Part shown: positions 53,931-61,183 of the stretch, one piece after another | How positions within the stretch are numbered: position 1 is the stretch's first letter | Layout: every line of letters starts with the position of its first letter | From: Bacillota bacterium | GTDB taxonomy: Bacteria; Bacillota; Clostridia; Lachnospirales; Lachnospiraceae | Length of the DNA: 64,000 nt | Assembly: GCA_023386315.1 (NCBI GenBank) | Contig: JAEWJZ010000027.1 | Coordinates: 14,071 to 78,070 of the forward strand | Direction: 5' to 3' | Made by a program: the position numbers and the translations under genes | Notes under the pieces: model-generated | What the model was told of the DNA's origin: nothing | Database searches by the model: none | The model's input: only the letters and a program-made list of their open reading frames with translations

Positions 53931-54944
53931 ATGTCATATATAGAGGTTGATCATGTAACCAGAGAGTTTAAGAGCTTTAAACGTCCTGAGGGATTGAAGA
54001 ATGTTCTTTCTTCCCTGTTAAACCGCAGCTATGAGGTCAGAAAAGCAGTGGATGATTTATCCTTTGCTGTAGAGAAAGGGGAGCTGGTGGGATACATCGG
54101 ACCGAATGGAGCAGGGAAATCCACGACGATAAAAATGCTGACGGGGATCATTACGCCTACCTGCGGGACAATAAAAACCGGAGGAATTATCCCCTGGGAA
54201 AACAGAAAAGAAAATGCAAGGCACATCGGTGTTGTCTTTGGTCAGAGATCCCAGCTCAACTGGGACCTTCCCATGGAAGATACCTTTGAGCTGTACCGGA
54301 GAATGTATGGAACTGAAAAAGTCCGGTTTCAAAGAAATACGGAGATGTTCACGGAACTTTTAGAGATGCAGTCTTTTTTAAATAAACCGGTCAGGCAATT
54401 AAGTCTGGGGCAGAAAATGAGAGCAGAACTGGCGATTGCCCTTTTGCATGATCCTGATATTCTGTATCTGGACGAACCAACCATCGGACTTGATGTGGTG
54501 GTGAAGGATAAAATAAGAAAATTTGTAAGAGAGTTAAACCGTGAAAAAAAGACAACGGTAATTCTTACAACTCATGATATGGCTGATATAGAAGAAATCT
54601 GCGACCGGATTATTATGATCGATCATGGTAAGCGGGTGCTTGATCAGCCGGTTCTTACGTTTAAGTCACAGGGGGCAGACCAGTACTATGCAGAGGTCGC
54701 ATTCCGGTGCTGCAAAGAACCGTTATACTTGGATGGCGTAGAGCTTATAAAAGAACTTCCCTTCTGCCATACCTACAGCATAAATCCCAGACTCGTCTCC
54801 ATGAACGTTCTGTTAAGCCGCATTTCGGAACTCTTTGAGGTTACGGATATTACAATTAAAAAACCAGAAATTGATGAGATCGTACGAAAAATATACACCT
54901 CTCAACCAGGAGAAACAAGTGGACAGTTATTATATTCTAAATGA
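53931..54944 (+). CDS. ABC-2 exporter ATP-binding protein
   Basis: The 337-residue ATPase shows Walker A GPNGAGKSTTIKML, VFGQRSQLNWDLPMEDTF (Q-loop), signature LSLGQKMRAELAIAL, and Walker B ILYLDEPTIGLDVVVKD, like DrrA and NatA. The C-terminal 80 residues are a specificity extension. ATG 53931 is the start: GGAGG is at 53921-53925, and the longer frame from 53745 runs through the permease gene. Its end overlaps the AraC-type regulator by 26 bases, which couples the exporter to its regulator. Confidence 0.9.
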   Translation: MSYIEVDHVTREFKSFKRPEGLKNVLSSLLNRSYEVRKAVDDLSFAVEKGELVGYIGPNGAGKSTTIKMLTGIITPTCGTIKTGGIIPWENRKENARHIGVVFGQRSQLNWDLPMEDTFELYRRMYGTEKVRFQRNTEMFTELLEMQSFLNKPVRQLSLGQKMRAELAIALLHDPDILYLDEPTIGLDVVVKDKIRKFVRELNREKKTTVILTTHDMADIEEICDRIIMIDHGKRVLDQPVLTFKSQGADQYYAEVAFRCCKEPLYLDGVELIKELPFCHTYSINPRLVSMNVLLSRISELFEVTDITIKKPEIDEIVRKIYTSQPGETSGQLLYSK

Positions 54945-56235
54945 TGCAATTCAATATGTGGAAGACCATATCAAAGAAACAATAGCAGCAGAAGAGATTG
55001 CAGCTGCCTGCAATTATTCCGTATCAAATTTAAAGTACTTATTTCATAAGGTATTCCAGTATGGGATGATGGAGTATGTAAACAGAAGGAAGATTTCTGA
55101 AGCAGCATGCCGCCTTATTAAAACACAGGAATCGGTCTGTCAGATAGCCTTTTATTACGGCTTCAGCTCCCAGGAAGTTTTTACCAGAGCCTTTTATAAA
55201 ATATGGCAGGAGACTCCCGGTGTATATAGAAAAAAAAGGCATTTTTACGGACTTTATCCCAGACAGGAATTTATCTGTGATGAATGCGGCGTTTTCCGCA
55301 GACGATATGATCTGACCGGTCTGACAGAAGAATTAAATGCAAGAGACTGTTCAGCAGTTGTCTGTTTTGATATTGTCGGCATAAGGTTTATAAAAACCTG
55401 CTTTGGGAAAGAGGCGGGGGAGGCCGCGGCCTTACATGCGCTGCAGCGGATGGAAGAATTCCTGGGGGGAGACTGTTCCATTTACCGGCTTGCAGGCGAT
55501 AAGTTTGCAGTTAATTTAGGAGGAGCAGGATTTCATTCTGCCAGAAACGCAGCATTACAGGTTCTTGAAGCAAATGGTGCCGCATTTACTTTTAAAGGCA
55601 ATGAGATTTCCTTATCCATGTTTGCAGGAGTGAGTCAGATTACTGCCAGGAAAATGACATCGAAACAGCTGTTTGATATTTTAAACCTTACCATAGAAAA
55701 GGCCCATAATCGGCTGTTCCGCAACTTTACCGGTCCTGACGGATTACCTACCTTAAAGCTTCGCTGCGATGATGCTTCCGGGCTTTACAAAGGTGAGGTC
55801 AGTCATGTTTACCGGGAATCCCATATGGGTACTCATGGATTTGGCTGCCGTATCCCCTGTGAAGAAACGAGTTATTTCTTTTCTGTTGATGACGAAACAG
55901 AACCGGTTCGATGGAAAACCTCTGAAAATGAATACCATCTGTTTTTTCCGGATGGGGAGGACTGGTATCGGAAAACAGTTTTTGACAGCAGCAAAGAGGT
56001 GGTGAGGGATCATTACTATATCATCAGGAACTTACACCGTCATAAGGATCATTTCCTTACATTTACCCTGCTGTATTTAGAAATCATGTGTTCTGCGGAC
56101 GGCAGGGTAATAACACTGAACAGCGGAGAATTAAAAGAGGCGCTGCATGAGGGAATCATATCAAAAAATGAATACAGGAAAATATTAAATACCGGTAAAT
56201 CCATCCTTAACAGGATCGAAAAGAAAAGGGAATAA
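54919..56235 (+). CDS. AraC-type DNA-binding domain fused to a degenerate GGDEF domain
   Basis: The 438-residue protein has three parts. Residues 1-95 are an AraC DNA-binding domain with two helix-turn-helices (IAAACNYSVSNLKYLFHKVF; IAFYYGFSSQEVFTRAFYKI). Residues about 125-275 look like a GGDEF domain: DLTGL at its start, CFDIVGIRFIKTCFGKEAG, and RLAGDKFAV where GGDEF should stand. AGDKF probably cannot make c-di-GMP, so this may be a sensor. The last 160 residues are not recognised. Unlike common AraC proteins, the DNA-binding part is N-terminal. GTG 54919 follows AGGAG (54908-54912); the start lies 26 bases inside the exporter ATPase gene, so it probably controls that exporter. Confidence 0.8.
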   Translation: MDSYYILNDAIQYVEDHIKETIAAEEIAAACNYSVSNLKYLFHKVFQYGMMEYVNRRKISEAACRLIKTQESVCQIAFYYGFSSQEVFTRAFYKIWQETPGVYRKKRHFYGLYPRQEFICDECGVFRRRYDLTGLTEELNARDCSAVVCFDIVGIRFIKTCFGKEAGEAAALHALQRMEEFLGGDCSIYRLAGDKFAVNLGGAGFHSARNAALQVLEANGAAFTFKGNEISLSMFAGVSQITARKMTSKQLFDILNLTIEKAHNRLFRNFTGPDGLPTLKLRCDDASGLYKGEVSHVYRESHMGTHGFGCRIPCEETSYFFSVDDETEPVRWKTSENEYHLFFPDGEDWYRKTVFDSSKEVVRDHYYIIRNLHRHKDHFLTFTLLYLEIMCSADGRVITLNSGELKEALHEGIISKNEYRKILNTGKSILNRIEKKRE

Positions 56236-56257
56236 TCTTTTCACCCCCGCATATAGT
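56230..56257 (+). promoter_or_regulatory. sigma-E-like sporulation promoter of spoIVA
   Basis: GAATAAT (56230-56236), 13-base spacer, CATATAGT (56250-56257), compared with the sigma-E consensus KMATATT-N13/15-CATACANT: about six of seven and seven of eight. It overlaps the end of the upstream gene. spoIVA is a classic sigma-E target. Confidence 0.6.
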
Positions 56258-56283
56258 GTAACAGCACAGAAGGGGGAATCTTT

Positions 56284-57759
56284 ATGGACAATTATAACGT
56301 ATACAATGATATCAAAGCCCGGACCAACGGAGAAATCTACATTGGAGTGGTTGGCCCCGTCAGAACAGGAAAGTCCACCTTTATCAAGCGTTTTATGGAA
56401 TTGATGGTACTGCCGGGCATGGAAGACGAACACCAGAAAACTCAGACAAGGGACGAACTGCCTCAGAGCGCAGCCGGAAAGACCATTATGACGACGGAAC
56501 CTAAATTTATTCCCAAAGAGGCCGCAACCATCCGGCTGGGAGATGAGATTGAGACAAAGGTCCGCCTTATCGACTGTGTTGGTTTTATGGTGGACGGCGC
56601 AGCGGGGCATATTGAAAATGAGGAAGAGCGTCTGGTAAAAACACCCTGGTTTGATTATGAGATTCCATTTACGAAAGCGGCGGAAATCGGTACGAGAAAA
56701 GTAATCAATGATCATTCCACCATCGGTGTCGTTGTTACAACAGACGGTTCCATCGGTGAACTGAAGCGTCCCAATTACATAGCTGCAGAAGAGCGCACCG
56801 TCCAGGAACTTAAGAATCTTGGAAAACCATTTCTTATACTTTTAAATTCTGCAAAACCATACTCAGATGAAACCGTTGCCCTGGCAAAGGATATGAATGT
56901 GAAGTATGGTGTTACGGTTATGCCCATTAACTGTGAGCAGTTAAAGAAAGAAGATGTGGGTAACATTCTGGAGCGTGTATTGAAGGAATTCCCTGTAACG
57001 GAAATGGATTTTTACATTCCAAAATGGCTTGAAATACTTCCTGCCACACACTGGTTAAAGGCTCAGGTGATTCAGGCAGCCAAGGACATGGTAAAGAAGG
57101 TAACCCAGATGAAAGATGTATCTTCCGGTTTATTTAACGGGGAAACAGAGAGCATCCGCGGGGTGAAGGTTCAGAACATGAACATGGCAGACGGAAGCGT
57201 ATCCGTTGACATGGATGTGGATGACAGCTTTTATTATCAGATTTTAAGCGATTACGTAGGAATCCCGATTGAAGGGGAATATCAGCTGATGCAGACATTA
57301 AGCGAGCTTGCAAAAATGAAAAAGGAATATGAAAAGGTCAATCAGGCCATGAGCCAGGTCAGAATGAAAGGTTATGGCGTAGTGACTCCCGAGCGTTCTG
57401 AAATCATGCTTGATGAGCCGGAAGTAATTAAACACGGGAATAAGTACGGTGTAAAAATGCGTGCAGAGGCCCCATCCATTAACTTAATTAAAGCCCATAT
57501 TCAGACAGAAATCGCTCCCATCGTAGGAAGTGAACAGCAGGCAGAAGATTTAATTGCCTATATAAAGGAAAATGCCAGAGAAAGTGAAGAAGGTATCTGG
57601 AATACCAATATCTTTGGTAAATCCATTGAACAGATTGTGGAAGACGGAATTCAGACGAAAATATCGCAGCTTACAGATGACTGTCAGATGAAGCTGCAGG
57701 ACACCCTCCAAAAAATAATTAACGATAGTAATGGCGGTATGATTTGCATTATTATCTAA
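56284..57759 (+). CDS. spoIVA: stage IV sporulation protein A
   Basis: The 491-residue ATPase polymerises on the outer forespore membrane and is the base of the spore coat. The Walker-like GVVGPVRTGKSTFIKRFMEL near residue 20-40 and KTIMTTEPKFIPKEA and VRLIDCVGFMVDGAAGH are diagnostic. The C-terminus SNGGMICIII is the hydrophobic tail that anchors it to SpoVM-coated membranes. Its presence shows endospore formation. GGGGGAAT precedes the ATG and a sigma-E-like promoter lies upstream. Confidence 0.98.
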   Translation: MDNYNVYNDIKARTNGEIYIGVVGPVRTGKSTFIKRFMELMVLPGMEDEHQKTQTRDELPQSAAGKTIMTTEPKFIPKEAATIRLGDEIETKVRLIDCVGFMVDGAAGHIENEEERLVKTPWFDYEIPFTKAAEIGTRKVINDHSTIGVVVTTDGSIGELKRPNYIAAEERTVQELKNLGKPFLILLNSAKPYSDETVALAKDMNVKYGVTVMPINCEQLKKEDVGNILERVLKEFPVTEMDFYIPKWLEILPATHWLKAQVIQAAKDMVKKVTQMKDVSSGLFNGETESIRGVKVQNMNMADGSVSVDMDVDDSFYYQILSDYVGIPIEGEYQLMQTLSELAKMKKEYEKVNQAMSQVRMKGYGVVTPERSEIMLDEPEVIKHGNKYGVKMRAEAPSINLIKAHIQTEIAPIVGSEQQAEDLIAYIKENARESEEGIWNTNIFGKSIEQIVEDGIQTKISQLTDDCQMKLQDTLQKIINDSNGGMICIII

Positions 57760-57773
57760 ATTAATGGTATAAT
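57744..57773 (+). promoter_or_regulatory. sigma-A promoter before the beta-CASP nuclease gene
   Basis: TTGCAT (57744-57749), 18 bases, and a perfect TATAAT (57768-57773) extended by TGG. The -35 lies within the last codons of spoIVA. The start would be near 57780, 24 bases before the ATG. Confidence 0.7.
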
Positions 57774-57803
57774 AGGAAAAACAAATACAAAAGGAGGGCT
57801 TTT

Positions 57804-59405
57804 ATGAAATTGACGTTCATCGGCGCAGCCCACGAGGTAACCGGAAGCTGTCATTATCTGGAAGCGGCAGGCTTAAGGATTCTTGTGGACTGCGGAATGG
57901 AGCAGGGGATTGACCGGTTTGAAAATGCCAGCCTGCCCGTCAGCTACGCCCAGATTGATTATGTGCTTCTGACTCACGCCCACATTGACCATGCAGGATT
58001 GCTTCCTTTTATCTACGCCAGAGGCTTCAGGGGAAAAGTGATTTCTACGGATGCAACCGCTGATCTATGCGCAATCATGCTTAAGGACAGTGCCCATATT
58101 CAGGAGTCTGAGGCAGAATGGAAAAACCGGAAAGCAAGGCGTGCAGGTCTTCCGGAAGAAGAGCCCCTCTATGGAATGAATGATGCTATGGGTGTATTGG
58201 AGCTGTTTCGGTCTTATCAGTATAATGAAAAAGTGGAACTGGAAGATGGCCTCACCATCCGATTTACCGATGTGGGTCATCTTCTTGGTTCCGCCTCCAT
58301 CGAAACCTGGATCAGGGAAGAAAACTGTTCCAGGAAAATTGTTTTCTCCGGCGATATCGGCAATAAGAACAAGCCGCTGATCCGTGATCCGCAGTACATA
58401 AAGGATGCAGATTATGTAGTGATGGAATGTACCTACGGAGATCGCCTTCACGGCAAAATACCGGATCATGTGAGTGTACTTGCGGATATTGTCCAAAGAA
58501 CACTTGACCGGGGCGGTAATGTGGTGATTCCTGCTTTCGCAGTAGGAAGAACCCAGGAACTGCTTTATATGTTCCGGCGGATCAAGTCCGAAAACCGGAT
58601 TACAGGTCATGATGGATTTGAGGTTTATGTTGACAGCCCTCTTGCAGTTGAAGCAACGGAAGTTTTTAAAGACAATCTGGTAGACTGTTATGATGAAGAA
58701 ACCAGGGAGCTGGTTATGAAGGGGATTAATCCGATTTCATTCCCGGGCCTGAAGCTCTCGGTCACCAGTGAAGATTCAAGAAACATCAATTTTAATTCAA
58801 AGCCCAAAGTAATTATATCGGCTGCAGGAATGTGCGATGCCGGGCGGATCCGGCACCATTTAAAGCATAATCTGTGGCGCCCGGAGTGTACCATTGTCTT
58901 TACGGGCTATCAGTCCATAGGGACGCTTGGCAGAAGCCTGATCGATGGCAGCACCGATGTAAGGCTTTTTGGTGAAACCATTCAGGTGGAAGCCCATATT
59001 GAACAGATGGGTGGGATGAGTTCCCATGCAGATATGGAAGGATTGATTGCCTGGTTGAATGCATTTGAAGAAAAACCGCGACAAGTATTTCTGGTTCATG
59101 GTGATGATCTGGTCTGCAATTCCTTTGAACAGCTTTTAAAGAAAGAGTATGCTTACCAGGTAAGTGCGCCCTATTCTGGTTCCATATACGATCTCGCCCT
59201 GGGTAAATGGGTGGATGAGGCAGAAGGAATCGCAGTAGTCAGAGCACCGGAAACCGCTAAAAAACCTGTTGGTGTTTACGCCAGACTGTTTGCAGCAGGA
59301 GAACGGCTCCTGCAGGTAATCCGCCATAATGAGGGCGGAGCCAATAAAGATCTTGCCAAATTTGCAGATCAGATTAATTCATTGTGTGATAAATGGGACA
59401 GATGA
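57804..59405 (+). CDS. MBL-fold beta-CASP ribonuclease
   Basis: The 533-residue protein has the metallo-beta-lactamase core with LTHAHIDHAG (His58, His60, Asp62, His63) and later zinc ligands in FTDVGHLLGSASIE and SGDIGNKNK, and the beta-CASP insertion with PAFAVGRTQELLYMF, AAGMCDAGRIRHHLKHNLW and GMSSHADMEGLIAW. This is the YSH1/CPSF-73-like RNA exonuclease group, which processes or decays RNA; some act on 3' ends. It is followed by rnhA after 21 bp, two RNA-acting nucleases together. AAAGGAGGG precedes the ATG. Confidence 0.9.
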   Translation: MKLTFIGAAHEVTGSCHYLEAAGLRILVDCGMEQGIDRFENASLPVSYAQIDYVLLTHAHIDHAGLLPFIYARGFRGKVISTDATADLCAIMLKDSAHIQESEAEWKNRKARRAGLPEEEPLYGMNDAMGVLELFRSYQYNEKVELEDGLTIRFTDVGHLLGSASIETWIREENCSRKIVFSGDIGNKNKPLIRDPQYIKDADYVVMECTYGDRLHGKIPDHVSVLADIVQRTLDRGGNVVIPAFAVGRTQELLYMFRRIKSENRITGHDGFEVYVDSPLAVEATEVFKDNLVDCYDEETRELVMKGINPISFPGLKLSVTSEDSRNINFNSKPKVIISAAGMCDAGRIRHHLKHNLWRPECTIVFTGYQSIGTLGRSLIDGSTDVRLFGETIQVEAHIEQMGGMSSHADMEGLIAWLNAFEEKPRQVFLVHGDDLVCNSFEQLLKKEYAYQVSAPYSGSIYDLALGKWVDEAEGIAVVRAPETAKKPVGVYARLFAAGERLLQVIRHNEGGANKDLAKFADQINSLCDKWDR

Positions 59406-59426
59406 AAATAAGGAGAACATGAGAAA

Positions 59427-59906
59427 TTGACAAAGGTACAGTTATTTACAGATGGAGCTGCGAGAGGAAATCCTGACGGACCGGGAGGTTACGGCGCAAT
59501 TTTGCAGTTTACAGATTCCAAGGGGCAGCTCCATGAAAAATCAATGTCTGCAGGATATGTGAAAACAACAAATAACCGCATGGAACTGATGGCAGCGATT
59601 GCAGGTCTGGAGGCTCTAACCAGACCCTGCCAGGTGGAGCTGTATTCGGATTCCAAATATTTAACGGATGCATTTAACCAGCACTGGATTGATAACTGGG
59701 TAAAGAATGACTGGAAAAGGGGAAAGAGCGGTCCTGTAAAGAACATTGATTTGTGGGAGCGTCTGCTGAGGGCAATACAGATGCACCAGGTATCCTTTCA
59801 CTGGGTAAAAGGACATGCTGGTCATCCCATGAATGAAAGGTGTGATGTGCTGGCTACCAGTGCAGCTGACGGACATGATCTGCTTACAGATGAAGGCCTT
59901 TCCTAA
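59427..59906 (+). CDS. rnhA: ribonuclease HI
   Basis: The 159-residue enzyme cuts RNA in RNA-DNA hybrids. Active-site residues are the Asp in [16 protein letters not shown], the Glu in [12 protein letters not shown], the Asp in YSDSKYL, and the last Asp and His in [21 protein letters not shown] 59427 is the start needed for the family N-terminus ([10 protein letters not shown]). AGGAG at 59411-59415 is 11 bases away, and an ATG at 59419 opens a three-codon frame ending at TGA that overlaps TTG. So start use is unusual. A second RNase H (rnhB) is at 39.6 kb. Confidence 0.9.
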   Translation: MTKVQLFTDGAARGNPDGPGGYGAILQFTDSKGQLHEKSMSAGYVKTTNNRMELMAAIAGLEALTRPCQVELYSDSKYLTDAFNQHWIDNWVKNDWKRGKSGPVKNIDLWERLLRAIQMHQVSFHWVKGHAGHPMNERCDVLATSAADGHDLLTDEGLS

Positions 59907-59929
59907 AGAGAAAAGTGAGTGGATAAAAC

Positions 59930-59959
59930 TTACATATCTCTTACAATCTCTTACTAAAT
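59930..59959 (+). repeat. three TTAC repeats at about 10-bp spacing
   Basis: TTACATATCTC, TTACAATCTC and TTACTAAATC begin at 59930, 59941 and 59951. Helical phasing is typical of activator sites. They lie 80-100 bp upstream of the next gene. Confidence 0.35.
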
Positions 59960-60031
59960 CCAGTTTCCTATTTTCTTTCTTTTTTATTTGTGATATGGTA
60001 ATTTCATTAAAGCATGTTAGGATGAAACGTC

Positions 60032-60874
60032 ATGAATAGAAACAGAGGAATTTGGATTGTAATAGGAAGTATACTGGTCATAGGCATATTGGTGACCTTT
60101 GCTACCTTCAGCTTCGTAAAGGGAAAAGACAGCACAACGAATTCTTCCGCAGTTTCGGGATATTCCGAAGACAGCCAGTTTCTAAAAGAAGAAAACACAG
60201 GAAGCGGTTCTGTCAGGCAGATCTCTCCGGATGTCATGATTTCAAAAGAAACACTGAAGAAATCTGTTCCCGAAGAAACGGAAGCATCTTCAGATACATC
60301 CCAGTCAGAAGAGGACGACGAAAGTGCTGTATTACAGGATACCCAGGAGCCGATGATGAAAAGAGCGCTTTTATCTGAGCCGGCTGCAGGGGGTGCGGAT
60401 ACATACGGTGAAAGTGAAACACAGTCTGCCGTTTCGGAACCTGTGATAACTCCGATTACTCCGGATTCCAAGGCCAAGACAGCCCAGGCGGCAGCTCCGT
60501 CTGAAGGTGCGGATTATTTCAGAAAACATTTAAAGGAGCTGGATGCCCAGATTAAAAAGATGAGGGAGGATTCGGCTGATTCCAACACATATTCCATGAA
60601 AGCCCTGGCTGACAAAGAACTGAAGCTTTGGAACCGGGAGCAGAATACAATATATGAAGCGATTTCTGAAACCCTGCCTGAAGATTTAAAAAGACAATTG
60701 GAAGCCTCCCAGCAGTCCTGGATTAAAGACAGGGACATGAAAGCGGGAGAAGCTGCCAAAAAATACAGCGGGGGAACCCTGGAAGAACTTGAATATACCG
60801 CTTCTCTTGCTGAATCCACGAGAGAAAGGGCTTACAGCCTGATCGAGGAATATGAGGAATATCTTACTCCATAG
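60032..60874 (+). CDS. membrane-anchored DUF1311 / LprI-like protein
   Basis: The 280-residue protein has an N-terminal membrane anchor or signal (about 7-27: IWIVIGSILVIGILVTFATF), a long Ser/Glu/Pro-rich probably disordered linker (about 30-155), and a C-terminal helical domain matching DUF1311: LWNREQNTIYEAISETLP, LEASQQSWIKDRDMKAGEAA, GTLEELEYTASLAESTRERA. Mycobacterial LprI of this family inhibits lysozyme; the usual Cys residues are absent here, so a similar role is only a possibility. The protein would face outside. It is followed by its own terminator, so it is probably monocistronic. Confidence 0.75.
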   Translation: MNRNRGIWIVIGSILVIGILVTFATFSFVKGKDSTTNSSAVSGYSEDSQFLKEENTGSGSVRQISPDVMISKETLKKSVPEETEASSDTSQSEEDDESAVLQDTQEPMMKRALLSEPAAGGADTYGESETQSAVSEPVITPITPDSKAKTAQAAAPSEGADYFRKHLKELDAQIKKMREDSADSNTYSMKALADKELKLWNREQNTIYEAISETLPEDLKRQLEASQQSWIKDRDMKAGEAAKKYSGGTLEELEYTASLAESTRERAYSLIEEYEEYLTP

Positions 60875-60882
60875 AAACGACG

Positions 60883-60912
60883 AAAAAGTACGGTTTTTAC
60901 CGTACTTTTTCA
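60883..60912 (+). terminator. terminator after the DUF1311 gene
   Basis: AAAAAGTACGGT (60883-60894) pairs perfectly with ACCGTACTTTTT (60899-60910), with a TTTT loop. It can work in both directions. Confidence 0.9.
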
Positions 60913-60942
60913 TTTGTATGAAAAAAATAACAAATGAATATC

Positions 60943-60971
60943 TTGCTAAATAAAATCCCTTGTGATAGGAT
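60943..60971 (+). promoter_or_regulatory. promoter of the microprotein-alaS unit
   Basis: TTGCTA (60943-60948), 17 bases, TAGGAT (60966-60971). The start would be near 60978, about 38 bases before the microprotein ATG. No T-box leader precedes alaS. Confidence 0.5.
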
Positions 60972-61015
60972 AATAAAATGAGCGATATTATAATAACATT
61001 CGGGAGGAAAAAATA

Positions 61016-61165
61016 ATGACAGCAATATTTGCAAGTTTCCTGGGAACCGCTATTAAATTCCTGTTTTTCCTGCTTATTTCCTGGGGCGGAATTGTATGCG
61101 GAAAGAAATACAGAGATTATAAAGATGCCGCCAGTGCCGCAGCTGGTGCGGATGAGACAAAATAA
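61016..61165 (+). CDS. 49-residue single-pass membrane microprotein
   Basis: This small gene has a good GGGAGG site (61002-61007) 8 bases before ATG 61016 and ends with TAA at 61163-61165. The product has a hydrophobic span (about residues 5-28, including FLFFLLISWGGIVCG) followed by a basic-aromatic stretch KKYRDYKD and an Ala-rich tail ending in DETK, so the tail is probably cytoplasmic. I do not recognise a named family. It lies 18 bp before alaS and probably shares its message. Confidence 0.7.
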   Translation: MTAIFASFLGTAIKFLFFLLISWGGIVCGKKYRDYKDAASAAAGADETK

Positions 61166-61183
61166 CTAACGGAGGACAGTAAC

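Noticed and set aside
56185..56715. 176-codon minus-strand frame across the start of spoIVA
   Set aside because: It would cover the sigma-E-like promoter and the spoIVA ATPase motif; no coding signs.
58065..58610. 181-codon minus-strand frame inside the beta-CASP gene
   Set aside because: No ribosome binding site and no domain; the plus-strand gene is certain.
60913..61183. T-box before alaS
   Set aside because: No T-box core sequence found; the space is taken by a promoter and the microprotein gene.
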